From CAVUAT01 sp963739545 (lineage in GTDB: Bacteria > Actinomycetota > Thermoleophilia > Solirubrobacterales > 70-9), in assembly GCA_963739545.1 (NCBI GenBank), contig CAVUAT010000014.1, forward strand, positions 1,364,001 to 1,428,000: 64,000 nucleotides of DNA, in the 5' to 3' direction. Both the position numbers and the translations under genes were made by a program. Positions 1 through 8,614 of the stretch are shown here, one piece after another. The notes below the pieces were generated by a model. It was not told the DNA's origin. It saw only the letters and a program-made list of their open reading frames with translations, and ran no database searches. Position 1 is the first letter of the stretch. Every line of letters begins with the position of its first letter.

Positions 1-1273
1 CGGGGGCCCGCTCGGCGACCAGCGCCTCGATCTCCTCGGCCGCCGCGAGGGCGGCCGGTTCGGGGATGGCCCCGGACTCGAGGTCGGCGAGCACGCTCGC
101 GACGGTCCCTGAGGCGTCCTTCTTGTTCGTCCCGATCACGCCTGAGGGGCCGCGCTTGATCCACCCGACCGCGTAGAGGCCCGGGACCTGGGCGCCCGCG
201 GGGTCGCTGACGCGGCCGGCCTCGTTCGGGACGAGGCCGCGGTCGGGGTCGAAGGGCATGCCGTCGTCGAGGGGCTCGCCGCGGTAGCCGATCGAGCGCA
301 GCACCAGGCCGCATTCGATCGTCTCGCGCTCGCCCGAGTCGGAGGCGCGGATCGAGCTGCCCTCCCCGGTGAGCTCGTTGTGGCCGACGACGATGCCCTC
401 GACCTTGCCGTCCCCCACGATCTCGACCGGCGAGCAGCAGAAGCGCAGCACGATCCGCTGCTCCTTGCCCTCGTGCGCCCGGCTGGAGAACTCGGTGAAG
501 ATCTCGACGTTTCGGCGGTTGGTCGGGTCGCAGTCGGGGGAGTCGACCCAGGCGCGGCTGGCGGGGTCGAGGTCCATGTCGGCGGGATCGATCACGACGT
601 CGGCTCGGGTCATCTCGCCGAGCTCGCGCACCTCGGGGTTGGTGAACGCCGCCTGCGCGGGGCCGCGGCGCCCGAGCACGACGATCTCCTTGACGCCGCT
701 TCGGGCGAGCGCCTCGATCGCGTGGTCAGCGGTGTCGGTGGTCTCGAGCTCTGAGCGCGGTAGGGCGAGCATCCGGGCGACGTCGGCTGCGACGTTGCCG
801 TTGCCGATCACGACAACGCGCTCGTGGGAGAGGTCGAACTCGCGCTCGGCGAAGTCGGGATGGGCGTTGTACCAGTTGACGAACTCGGTGGCCGAGTAGC
901 TCCCCGGAAGCTCCTCGCCCGGGATCCCGAGCTTTCGGTCAGTGGCGGTGCCGTAGGCGAAGACGACTGCGTGATAGCGCTCGCGCAGCTCGGTGACCGA
1001 GATGTCGCGGCCGATCTCGACGTTTCCGAAGAAGCGAAAGCCCGGCCGTGCGGCCGTCTTCTCGTAGACGCGGATCACCGACTTGATTTTCGGGTGGTCG
1101 GGGGCGACGCCCGCGCGCACCAGGCCGAAGGGGGTCGGCAGCTTGTCGAACATGTCGACCTCGACCGCCGTCTCCTCGGGCTTCATCAGGTGCTCGGCCG
1201 TGTAGAAACCGGCCGGCCCGGAGCCGACGATGGCCACTCGCAGGGGGTTTTCCTCGGTTCCGAGCGCGCTCAC
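1..1273 (-). CDS. fprA: FprA-type ferredoxin-NADP(+) reductase, C-terminus cut by window edge
   Basis: This flavoenzyme passes electrons between NADPH and ferredoxin in the cytoplasm. The reading frame starts at GTG 1273 (VSALGTEENPLRVAIVGS) and runs off the window at base 1 after about 424 codons, so only the last residues are missing. An N-terminal FAD dinucleotide fold (VAIVGSGPAGFYTAE) is followed by the FprA signature PTPFGLVRAGVAPDHPKIK, an NADP-binding fold (VVVIGNGNVAADVARML, about residue 150) and the conserved LRSIGYRG and YAVGWIKRGPSGVIGTNK segments. This is the adrenodoxin-reductase-like architecture common in actinobacteria. A TACCCT box lies 12 nt upstream of the start. The electron partner is not encoded in the window. 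Confidence 0.88.
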   Translation of the reverse strand, partial: MSALGTEENPLRVAIVGSGPAGFYTAEHLMKPEETAVEVDMFDKLPTPFGLVRAGVAPDHPKIKSVIRVYEKTAARPGFRFFGNVEIGRDISVTELRERYHAVVFAYGTATDRKLGIPGEELPGSYSATEFVNWYNAHPDFAEREFDLSHERVVVIGNGNVAADVARMLALPRSELETTDTADHAIEALARSGVKEIVVLGRRGPAQAAFTNPEVRELGEMTRADVVIDPADMDLDPASRAWVDSPDCDPTNRRNVEIFTEFSSRAHEGKEQRIVLRFCCSPVEIVGDGKVEGIVVGHNELTGEGSSIRASDSGERETIECGLVLRSIGYRGEPLDDGMPFDPDRGLVPNEAGRVSDPAGAQVPGLYAVGWIKRGPSGVIGTNKKDASGTVASVLADLESGAIPEPAALAAAEEIEALVAERAP

Positions 1274-1307
1274 GGTCGAGCGCGAAGGGTAGCCCGAGGG
1301 GCTCGGC

Positions 1308-1691
1308 TCAGTCGCCGGCGCTGGGGCTGACGACGCCGACCATGTTGCCCTCCGGGTCGTTGAAGAGCCCGACGGTGAGGCCCTCCATCGGCTCGGCTGG
1401 CCCCATCACCCGCTCGCCGCCGAGCTCCTCGGCCCTGACGAGGGCGGCCTCGATGTCCGGTGCGTAGACATAGAACGTCAGGTGCTTCTCGCCCATCGGG
1501 TGCGTCCCTATGCCGCCGCCGATCCCCTCGCCGTTCTCGCCGAGGTTCTTCTCGCGGTCAACACTCGCGTATTCGATCTCGGTCCTCGCCTCCGGCTTCT
1601 CGAACTCCCAGCCGAACATCTCGCTGTAGAACGACTGCAGCGCCTTCCCGTCTTCGCCCATCACCTCGAAATGCATCACCGGCTGTCCCAT
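1308..1691 (-). CDS. VOC-superfamily (glyoxalase/bleomycin-resistance-like) protein
   Basis: A 127-residue single-module VOC protein. It opens with the typical strand MHFEVMGEDGKALQSFYSEM and ends with LFNDPEGNMVGVV, where the glutamate of DPEGN is the usual metal ligand. A second candidate ligand histidine lies in EKHLTFYVYAPD, so a metal-dependent lyase or dioxygenase activity is possible, but the substrate cannot be told. A clear Shine-Dalgarno (GAGGAGG) precedes the ATG. It is followed on the same strand, reading from upstream, by no close partner; the VOC gene at 1740 and the DUF899 gene at 2196 lie just upstream with gaps of about 50 bp, so the three may be co-transcribed. Confidence 0.8.
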   Translation of the reverse strand: MGQPVMHFEVMGEDGKALQSFYSEMFGWEFEKPEARTEIEYASVDREKNLGENGEGIGGGIGTHPMGEKHLTFYVYAPDIEAALVRAEELGGERVMGPAEPMEGLTVGLFNDPEGNMVGVVSPSAGD

Positions 1692-1739
1692 CAGTTCCTC
1701 CTCATCGTGTCGTTCGTTTCAGGTGCCCCTCCCGCAACG

Positions 1740-2141
1740 TCAGTCGAACTGGTTCAGCGCGTGCGTGTTCCCGTCGGGGTCGCGGAAGAACGCGACCTTG
1801 CCGCCGTCGAACTCGATGATCCCCTTCTCGTTCGTGCCGCCGGGCCCATCCTCGTCGGTGTACTGCTCGAACGTGACCCCGTTTGCGATCAGCTCGTCGA
1901 CGGTGGCCTCGAGGTCGTCCACGGCCCAGCCGGCCATGGTGGCGGTCGACTTGCCCGCGTGGTCCGGGGACAGGTAGACACTGAACGCAGTGCCGTTGCC
2001 GGCCTTGTAGCTGATGGGGCCGTCTGGGGTGTTGTCGCTCATGACCTCCAGGTCGAGCTTGTTCCCGTAGAAGTCCTTGGCCTTATCGATGTCCGCTGTG
2101 GCGAACACGGCGCCGATCTCGCTGTTGCTGAGGGTGCTCAT
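1740..2141 (-). CDS. VOC-superfamily protein (second copy)
   Basis: A 133-residue VOC module (GAVFATADIDKAKDFYGNKL at the front, VAFFRDPDGNTHALNQFD at the end). The first-strand metal-ligand histidine of its neighbour at 1308 is replaced by a hydrophobic residue, so this copy may be a binding protein or act without metal. The family motif of small co-substrate binding (TAFSVYLSPDHAGK) is visible in the middle. An AAGGAGGAA Shine-Dalgarno lies just before the ATG. It sits between the first VOC gene and the DUF899 gene on the same strand. The function is unassigned. Confidence 0.78.
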   Translation of the reverse strand: MSTLSNSEIGAVFATADIDKAKDFYGNKLDLEVMSDNTPDGPISYKAGNGTAFSVYLSPDHAGKSTATMAGWAVDDLEATVDELIANGVTFEQYTDEDGPGGTNEKGIIEFDGGKVAFFRDPDGNTHALNQFD

Positions 2142-2195
2142 CGCTTCCTCCTTTACTTCGGTTTCGTCAGTTGAAACAGGCTCGTGGCCCGAAAG

Positions 2196-3563
2196 TCATC
2201 GGTCCTGGTAGTTCGGATGCAGTTCCCACCACACATATGGCGGGGTCTGGGGGTAGCCCTCGGGCGAGTCCTCCCATTCCTCCTGGCGGCCGAGGGCGGT
2301 GAGGTCGAGCAGCGTCCAGACGGTGCCGACGCCGTCGACCCCGCGATTGGTCGTGAAGTAGCTGCGGTACACGTCGTCGCCTTCCCGAATGAAGGCGCTG
2401 AGCCCGAACATCTCGCCGTTCTCGGTCGTGCGACCGAAATCGGCGTTGAAGTCCGACCCGTGGGACGAATACCAGGGGATGTCCCAGCCCATCCGATCCT
2501 GCACCCGCTCGATCTCGTCGCGCGGCGCGATCGATACCAGGGCCATGGCTGTGTCGCGCGCGTGCAGGTGCGAAAGGTGCCCGACCTGGTCGGTGAAGCC
2601 CGAGCAGCCGCCGCACGGATCCTCGGTCCCGGGCTCGAGCATGAAGTGGTAGATCAGGAGCTGTCGCCGGCCCTCGAACATGTCGAGCAGGGACGCCTTC
2701 CCGTCCGGCCCCTCGAACTCGTACTCCTTGTCGATCAGCTCGCGCGGGCGGCGCCTGCGCTCGGCCGCCAGCGCGTCGCGCTCCCGGGTCTCGGCCTTCT
2801 CCTCGGCGTGGCGCTCGGCCACGCGAGCCTCCCACTCCTCCGCGCACACCAGCCGCGGAAGGGGGGCCGGCCCCGCTGTGGCACTCTGGGCAGTGGGCTC
2901 GTCGCCGTAGGAGTCGTGCAGCTCGCCCCAGGTGTAGGCCGGCTGCTCGGGCCATCCCTCTGGCGAGTCCTGCCATTCCTCCTGGCGGCCGTACGGGAGC
3001 AGGTCGGTCATCGCGCCGCCGGCGAGCGCCTCGACCCCGCGCCCGGTGGTCCAGTAGGTGCGGTAGACGTCGTCGCCGCGGCGCAGGAAGACGCTGAGCT
3101 TGAAGTACTCGGTGGTCCCGCAGTCCTCGCTGAAGCGCCGGTTCACGTCGGTGACCCACGGGTAGCTCCAGCCCATCCGCTCGGAGGCCTCGCCGATCTG
3201 GTCCTGCGACGCGAGGGAGACGAGGGTGAACGTCGCGTCGCGGTCGCGCAGGTGGTTGAGGCCGTCGGGGTGGCCAAGGTTGTCGGTGAACATCGAACAC
3301 CCGGTGCATGGGTCCTCGTCGCCCGGTGTGAAGTAGAAGCTGTAGGCGATCAGCTGCGAGCGGCCCTCGAAGAGGTCGACCAGCGACATCTTCCGTCCTC
3401 CCGGCCCCTCGAACTCGTAGTCGCCCGTCATCGCGACCATCGGGAGGCGACGCCGAGCTGCCACGACGCCATCGCGGGCGCGCATCGCCTGCTTCTCCTT
3501 CTCGACCTGCTCGTCGTTGGAGCGCTGCCAATCGGTGGGCGAAACGACGTCGGGGAGCTTCAT
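2196..3563 (-). CDS. Tandem DUF899 (thioredoxin-fold-like) protein
   Basis: A 455-residue protein made of two homologous DUF899 modules (about residues 1-225 and 228-455). Each repeats the same order of motifs: a start module (VVSPTDWQ / LVCAEEWEARVAER), YEFEGPGGR / YEFEGPDGK, the Cys pair DPCTGCSMFTD / DPCGGCSGFTD, a long alpha/beta stretch and the WEDSPEGYPQTPPY-type ending. DUF899 proteins are usually about 230 residues with one module, so this is a duplication-fusion. The CxxC pairs and overall shape suggest a redox fold, but no activity is established. AAGGAGG precedes the ATG at 3563; a later start than the longer upstream frame was chosen for this reason. Confidence 0.82.
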   Translation of the reverse strand: MKLPDVVSPTDWQRSNDEQVEKEKQAMRARDGVVAARRRLPMVAMTGDYEFEGPGGRKMSLVDLFEGRSQLIAYSFYFTPGDEDPCTGCSMFTDNLGHPDGLNHLRDRDATFTLVSLASQDQIGEASERMGWSYPWVTDVNRRFSEDCGTTEYFKLSVFLRRGDDVYRTYWTTGRGVEALAGGAMTDLLPYGRQEEWQDSPEGWPEQPAYTWGELHDSYGDEPTAQSATAGPAPLPRLVCAEEWEARVAERHAEEKAETRERDALAAERRRRPRELIDKEYEFEGPDGKASLLDMFEGRRQLLIYHFMLEPGTEDPCGGCSGFTDQVGHLSHLHARDTAMALVSIAPRDEIERVQDRMGWDIPWYSSHGSDFNADFGRTTENGEMFGLSAFIREGDDVYRSYFTTNRGVDGVGTVWTLLDLTALGRQEEWEDSPEGYPQTPPYVWWELHPNYQDR

Positions 3564-3614
3564 CTCGGGATCCTCCTTGGGTGGGCTTCGGCCGGCGCTT
3601 AGGGCTGAGCTGCG

Positions 3615-3641
3615 ACCCTAGCACTTAGTCCTAGAACACAA
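3615..3641 (-). promoter_or_regulatory. Possible promoter of the DUF899 gene
   Basis: On the minus strand TTGTGT (3641-3636) and TAGGGT (3620-3615) are separated by 15 nt, upstream of a leader carrying a good Shine-Dalgarno. An ACAA-n8-TTGT dyad lies just upstream. The spacer is short, so this is tentative. Confidence 0.35.
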
Positions 3642-3673
3642 CTATTCGATTGTATGACAGGACTACCCCGAGG

Positions 3674-4369
3674 TCAGGCCGGGGAAACGGCCGTCGCGGC
3701 GGTGCCGTCGAGTGCGTCCAGCGCCCGGCCGAGCGACATCGAGACGCAGGTGAAGATGGGGGTATCGCGCAGGGTGTAGGCGCTCGACTCCGTGCCGCGG
3801 AGCTCCTGCACGAGGTCCAGGAACTCGCCCGGCTCATCAGCCTCGAAGGAGACGACGAACTCCTGGTCGTCGAGGCCGAAGGAGTAGGTCGTGTTGATGG
3901 AGATCTCGGGGTAGCGGCGTCCGACCTCGATGTGGCTGGTCATGATCCGGCGGCGCTCCTCGAGGGAGAGCAGGTACCACTCGCGCTTCTTCTCGAACGG
4001 GTAGACGAACAGGTACTTGCGATCGGACACCGCGATCTCCTGACGGATCGATTCCTCGGAGTAGGGCGAGGGCTTCGTCATCGCCAGGTAGGAGTAGGGG
4101 GTCGTCGACCAGCGGGCGAGGCCGCTCTGGCCGAGCACGACGTGGAAGGTGTGCAGGTCCTCGAGCACCGGGCTCTGGCTGAGCACGAGCAGGTCCGTGT
4201 CGCCTCGGGTCCCGACCGTGGAGTACGCTCGCAGCGAACGGTCCTCGGCGAAGTCGTCGCAGGCCGCCAGGAACTCGGCCTTGTCGCGGGCGCGCTCGGA
4301 AGCGCTGCGCCGCCGCCATGCGGGATCGACCTTGAAGAACGTGAACTTGACGAAGGTGCGCTCGGGCAC
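3674..4369 (-). CDS. hemQ: Coproheme decarboxylase HemQ (chlorite-dismutase family)
   Basis: The enzyme oxidatively decarboxylates coproheme to haem b, the last step of the coproporphyrin-dependent haem pathway of Gram-positive bacteria. The protein (about 231 residues from GTG 4369, VPERTFVKFTFFKVD; GTG 4387 is an alternative) has the family landmarks KFTFFKVDPAWRR, KYLFVYPFEKKREWYLL with the Tyr thought to be catalytic, SHIEVGRRYPEI with the probable proximal His, and NTTYSFGLDDQEFVVSFE. The divergent membrane-protein gene starts inside its first codons (GTG 4356), so the two 5' ends overlap. No other haem gene is in the window. Confidence 0.85.
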   Translation of the reverse strand: MPERTFVKFTFFKVDPAWRRRSASERARDKAEFLAACDDFAEDRSLRAYSTVGTRGDTDLLVLSQSPVLEDLHTFHVVLGQSGLARWSTTPYSYLAMTKPSPYSEESIRQEIAVSDRKYLFVYPFEKKREWYLLSLEERRRIMTSHIEVGRRYPEISINTTYSFGLDDQEFVVSFEADEPGEFLDLVQELRGTESSAYTLRDTPIFTCVSMSLGRALDALDGTAATAVSPA

Positions 4370-6242
4370 GGGAAGAAGACTAGTCACCGCGGCGCTCGCG
4401 GCGGGGGCGCTGGCGTGCGGGTTCGCGACGCCTGCCGCCGCGCAGACCGTGACCGTCGCGATCCTGCCCCACGGGACCGAGCCCGAGGATCTCGGCACCG
4501 TCGACGGGCTCTCGCCCGGGCTGATGAGCGCGGGCCTGTCGAAGGTCACCTCGAACCAGACCTATCTCGACATCAGCGCCGGCAACAGGCTCTTCACCTC
4601 GCTCTATGACGACGATCTTCCGTTGGTCGCCCTTGGGGGCGACCGGGTCGAGGACTGGGATCAGATAGTCGAGCGCGCTGAGGGCGCTCCGGCGAACATC
4701 GTCCCCGGTCTGCTGGGCTCGACGCTTGGCGACGCCGGGATCCCCGTCAGCGCCGACGCCTACCTGATCACCCCTGCGCTCATCGCGGTCGACCGCGAGG
4801 GGGTGATCCCGCGAACCGAGCCGCTCGAGTGCCTGCAGAGCCGCTGTCCCGGCCTCTCGGTGGTGCCCGCGACCGTTGAGGAGCTGCCTGCATTGGTGTC
4901 GCGGCTTCAGGGCGACGACCTGCTGATCGCGATGGAGCGCGCGCCGCCGCCCGAGCGCGACACCCTCGCCATCGGGATCGCCGGGCGGGGCTACGACGGC
5001 AACCTGACCTCTGACACGACCCGGGCGTTCGGGTTCGTGCTCGCCACCGATATCGCGCCGACGATCATCGAGCGCTACGGCCTCGCGGTCCCCGACGAGA
5101 TGAACGGCCGCGCGATCGAGGCCGAGGGGGACGTCGACGCCGCGGCCGTCGCCGACCGCGGCGCGCGCATGCGAATCGTCTCGGGGCGGCGCAGCCCGGT
5201 GATCGTCGACAACCTGATGATCTGGTTCGCGCTCGCAGCAATCGCCTCGCTGCTGACGCGGGGACGGGCGCGCTCGCTCGCCTTCGGCCTGCTCGGGCTC
5301 TCGACGGTGTACCTGCCCGCGATGCTGCTCGTCGGTGCCGCCGTGCAGCCGGCCGAGGACGTGGAGCGCGTGATCGTCGGGCTCGGGGCGCCCCTCGCCG
5401 CCGCGCTGACGCTGTGGGCGCTTCGCGGCTGGGAGGCTCTGGCGGCTGCGTGCGCGGTCACCGTCGGCGCCTACACGCTTGACGTGATCGTGGGATCCCC
5501 GCTGACCGCGCAGTCGCTGCTCGGCCCCAACCCGGGGCTCGGCGTGCGCTTCTTCGGGATCGGCAACGAGCTCGAATCGGTGCTCTCGGTGCTGATACCG
5601 GTCGGGGTCGGCGCGGCCCTGGTTGCGGCCGCGGAGCGCTACGACGTGAGGCCGTCGCTGCGCACGGCCGTGATCTCGTTCCTCGCGCCCGGCATCGTGT
5701 TCGCGGCGATCTTCGCCGCCGGGCGCTTCGGCGCCGACGTCGGCGCCGCGATCGTGTTCCCTGCGGGCGCGGCGTTTGCGGCGCTCGCCATTCCCGGCGC
5801 GCTCAAGGGGCGAAAGACGATCCTGATCGTGCTCGCTGCCCCGCTCGCGGGCATCGCGCTGCTCGCCGCGCTCGACCTCGTGCTCGGCGGCGACGCGCAC
5901 CTGAGCCGCTCGGTCTTCGACGCCGGAGGAGCCGAGGAGCTCGGGGACGTCGCCGAGCGCCGGTTGCGCCTGTCGGCGAGCAGCCTCGGCAGGGCGACCG
6001 GCCAGCCCCTCTTCTGGTTCGCGGTCGTGATGGTCGGGGTCGGGCTCGTCTTCAGGCGGCGGATCGCGTCCTGGCTCGCCGACGTCGAGCTTGCGCGGGC
6101 GGGGATGATCGGTGCGGCGGGGGCGGTTCTGCTCGGCGTCGTGGCCAACGATTCGGGCGCCACCTTCTTCACGATCGGGACGATCGCGCTGCTCGGCATC
6201 GTCTCGTTCGCGTACTCGCGCCATCGGGCCGGTCGTGCCTGA
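4356..6242 (+). CDS. Polytopic membrane protein with an exported N-terminal domain
   Basis: About 628 residues from GTG 4356. That start gives a standard signal peptide (VRSGTGRRLVTAALAAGALA.. ending ATPAAAQ), and no other start does. An extracytoplasmic domain of roughly 270 residues follows, then about 10-12 hydrophobic segments from residue ~290 (NLMIWFALAAIASLL) to the end. The stretch GPNPGLGVRFFGIGNELE between membrane segments looks conserved and polar enough to be functional. It lies 17 bp upstream of the glycosyltransferase-flippase fusion, so a role in envelope glycan or lipid handling is plausible but inferred. I do not recognise a named family. Its first codons overlap the start of hemQ on the other strand. 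Confidence 0.7.
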   Translation: MRSGTGRRLVTAALAAGALACGFATPAAAQTVTVAILPHGTEPEDLGTVDGLSPGLMSAGLSKVTSNQTYLDISAGNRLFTSLYDDDLPLVALGGDRVEDWDQIVERAEGAPANIVPGLLGSTLGDAGIPVSADAYLITPALIAVDREGVIPRTEPLECLQSRCPGLSVVPATVEELPALVSRLQGDDLLIAMERAPPPERDTLAIGIAGRGYDGNLTSDTTRAFGFVLATDIAPTIIERYGLAVPDEMNGRAIEAEGDVDAAAVADRGARMRIVSGRRSPVIVDNLMIWFALAAIASLLTRGRARSLAFGLLGLSTVYLPAMLLVGAAVQPAEDVERVIVGLGAPLAAALTLWALRGWEALAAACAVTVGAYTLDVIVGSPLTAQSLLGPNPGLGVRFFGIGNELESVLSVLIPVGVGAALVAAAERYDVRPSLRTAVISFLAPGIVFAAIFAAGRFGADVGAAIVFPAGAAFAALAIPGALKGRKTILIVLAAPLAGIALLAALDLVLGGDAHLSRSVFDAGGAEELGDVAERRLRLSASSLGRATGQPLFWFAVVMVGVGLVFRRRIASWLADVELARAGMIGAAGAVLLGVVANDSGATFFTIGTIALLGIVSFAYSRHRAGRA

Positions 6243-6247
6243 GCCGT

Positions 6248-6253
6248 TACCCT
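6248..6253 (+). promoter_or_regulatory. -10 box, leaderless promoter of the 6260 gene
   Basis: TACCCT ends 6 nt before the ATG at 6260, putting the expected transcription start on the A of the start codon. There is no Shine-Dalgarno. Confidence 0.55.
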
Positions 6254-6259
6254 GATTCG

Positions 6260-8614
6260 ATGCGCATCGCCCTCGTTTCGCCCTACTCCTGGACCTACCA
6301 GGGGGGCGTGAACAGGCACGTGGAGGCGCTCGCCGAGCAGTTCCTGGCGCGAGGCGACCACGTTCGCGTGCTCGCGCCCTGGGACCCGCCCGACAAGCTC
6401 TCTCGCCGCCTGCACGCTCGAGCTGCCGCCGAGGTCCGCGAGCAGCCTGACTGGCTCGTGCCGCTCGGACGCACGATCGGCATCGGCGCCAACGGCGCCG
6501 TCTCGAACATCGTCGCGTTCCCTGACGGATTGGTCCGGATGCGCCGCGAGCTTCGCACCGGCAACTACGACGTCATCCACGTGCACGAGCCTCCAGCGCC
6601 CCTGATCTCCTGGGACGCCAACACGTTCCGCGGGGCGCCCGTCGTCGGCACGTTCCACGCCTATGCGACAAAGGCCTTCCCGAACCACACGGCCAGCCTG
6701 CTCGGGGCGCGCCGCCTCTTCAACCAGCTTTCGGCCCGGATCGCCGTCTCCAGGGCGGCGGAGTGGACGGCGAGGCGTTGGTTCGGGGGCGAGTACACGA
6801 TCGTCCCCAACGGTGTCGACGTGGCCTCGGCGTATCGGGGCCCGAAGCCGCCTGCTGACCACCTGCGGCTGCTGTTCGTCGGCCGGGCCGAGGAGCGCAA
6901 GGGCCTGCCGATCCTGCTCTCGGCCTACGAGGCCCTGCTCGAGCACGTTCCCACCCGCCTCACCGTCGTCGGGGCCGACCCCGAAGAGGTCGAACGCCGC
7001 ATCGTGGACCCCGCGGTCTGCGAGCGAATCGACGTGCTCGGCAAGGTCTCGCACGGCGTCCTTTGGCGCTCGCTCGGGGAGGCCGACGTACTGGTCGCGC
7101 CGTCACTCGCCGGCGAGAGCTTCGGCATGGTCCTGATCGAGGCGATGGCCTCGGGGACCCCGCCGGTCGCCTCGCGCATCGCGGGCTACAGCGACGTGAT
7201 CACCGACGGCGTCGACGGGGTCCTCGTCCCGCCGGCGAACCCGCAGGCGCTGGCCGAGGAGCTCCAATTGCTCTGGCACGAGCCCGAGCGCCGCGAGGCG
7301 ATGGGGGCCGAGGGCCGGATCAGCGCCGAGCGCTACGCCTGGCCGCGGGTCGCCGAGGAGGTGAGCGAGGTCTACGAGCGCGCGATGTCGCCCAACCGCG
7401 CTCCGATCAGCCGGACCGAGGCAGCGGGCCGGCGGCTGGGATTGATCCCAGTCGACGGCAGCCCCCGAATCCCGGCTCAGAAGCTCGAGTCCTTCGACCC
7501 CGTGATCGAGACCGGCAGCAAACGCCGGGCCGCGGTTCGCCGGATCGGGCTCGGCATCGCTGCGGTCGTCGGCATCGGGCTCACGGTGCTCGCCGCGCGC
7601 CGCATCGGGGTCGGCGACGTCGCCCACAGCATCGTCCGCTCCGACCTGACGTGGCTGCTGATCGCGTTCGGCCTGATGATCGTCTCGCTCTTCTTCCGCG
7701 CTGCGTCTTGGACGGCGATCGTCCGCTCGGCGCTGCCAGGCAGGCCGGTGCGCCGCCGCGACGTCACCTCGGCGACGATGATCGGCGTCCTGATGTCAGC
7801 GACGCTGCCGGCACGCCTCGGCGAGCCCGCGAGGGCGATGGTGCTGGCGCGGCGCATCGGCCGAATGCGCGAGACCGTCGCCGTGCTCGGCGGCACCCTC
7901 GTCGCGCAGACAGCGATCAACATCCTCGCGCTGGTGATGCTGGGAGTGATCATCGTCAGCACCACCGACCTGTTCCAGGCGAACACCCAGAAGCTCTTCC
8001 TCGTGTCGATGGCCCCACTGCTCCTGCTGATCGCCGTGCTGCTCGCACCCAGCGTCGTGAAGGTCGAGGGCGAGGGCCGCATCGGACGGGTCCTCGCCGC
8101 GGTGCGAAAGGCGCTGAAGCAGGCGCGCAGCGGTCTCTCCGTCTTCCGCGATCCCAAGTACGGCCCGCTCGCCACCGTGACCCAGCTCGGAGCCTGGTTC
8201 TTGCAGCTGTGTTCCTGCTGGGCGCTGTTCGCGGCGCTTGGACTCGACCACCAGGCCGGGATCGGAGCCGCCGCCGCGGTCCTGTTCGCGGTCAACGTGA
8301 CCGCCGTCGTACCGGTGACGCCGTCGAACATCGGGATTTTCCAGCTCGCGGTGATCAGCGTCCTCAAGGGCGGGTTCGACATCTCCTACGCCGACGCGCT
8401 CGCCTACGGCGTCGTCCTGCAGGCGGTCGAGATCGCGACGGCCGTCCTCCTCGGGCTCCCCGCGCTGGTGCGCGAGGGCGTCACCTGGAAGGACATGCGC
8501 CTGCGCGCCCTGACGGCGGCGCCGGCCCGGCTGCAGCCCCACCCACCGAGGCGCTCGAGCGATCACGACGCCGAGCGTGAGCGCGACCGCACCGCGACCG
8601 GCGTCAGCGGCTAG
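6260..8614 (+). CDS. PimA-like GT4 glycosyltransferase fused to a YbhN-type membrane domain
   Basis: A 784-residue fusion. Residues 1-375 form a GT-B, family GT4 glycosyltransferase very close in motif order to phosphatidylinositol mannosyltransferase PimA: MRIALVSPYSWTYQGGVNRH, DVIHVHEPPAP, GTFHAYATKAFP, IPNGVDV-type VPNGVDV, and the E-x7-E sugar-nucleotide motif ESFGMVLIEAM. From about residue 420 to 740 there are around eight membrane helices of the lysylphosphatidylglycerol-synthase-TM/YbhN family (LPARLGEPARAMVLARR, NVTAVVPVTPSNIGIFQLAV). The fusion suggests that a lipid is glycosylated at the inner face and handled by the attached membrane domain. A leaderless promoter (TACCCT at 6248) precedes it. 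It meets the hydrolase gene tail to tail, sharing the bases CTAG. Confidence 0.85.
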   Translation: MRIALVSPYSWTYQGGVNRHVEALAEQFLARGDHVRVLAPWDPPDKLSRRLHARAAAEVREQPDWLVPLGRTIGIGANGAVSNIVAFPDGLVRMRRELRTGNYDVIHVHEPPAPLISWDANTFRGAPVVGTFHAYATKAFPNHTASLLGARRLFNQLSARIAVSRAAEWTARRWFGGEYTIVPNGVDVASAYRGPKPPADHLRLLFVGRAEERKGLPILLSAYEALLEHVPTRLTVVGADPEEVERRIVDPAVCERIDVLGKVSHGVLWRSLGEADVLVAPSLAGESFGMVLIEAMASGTPPVASRIAGYSDVITDGVDGVLVPPANPQALAEELQLLWHEPERREAMGAEGRISAERYAWPRVAEEVSEVYERAMSPNRAPISRTEAAGRRLGLIPVDGSPRIPAQKLESFDPVIETGSKRRAAVRRIGLGIAAVVGIGLTVLAARRIGVGDVAHSIVRSDLTWLLIAFGLMIVSLFFRAASWTAIVRSALPGRPVRRRDVTSATMIGVLMSATLPARLGEPARAMVLARRIGRMRETVAVLGGTLVAQTAINILALVMLGVIIVSTTDLFQANTQKLFLVSMAPLLLLIAVLLAPSVVKVEGEGRIGRVLAAVRKALKQARSGLSVFRDPKYGPLATVTQLGAWFLQLCSCWALFAALGLDHQAGIGAAAAVLFAVNVTAVVPVTPSNIGIFQLAVISVLKGGFDISYADALAYGVVLQAVEIATAVLLGLPALVREGVTWKDMRLRALTAAPARLQPHPPRRSSDHDAERERDRTATGVSG

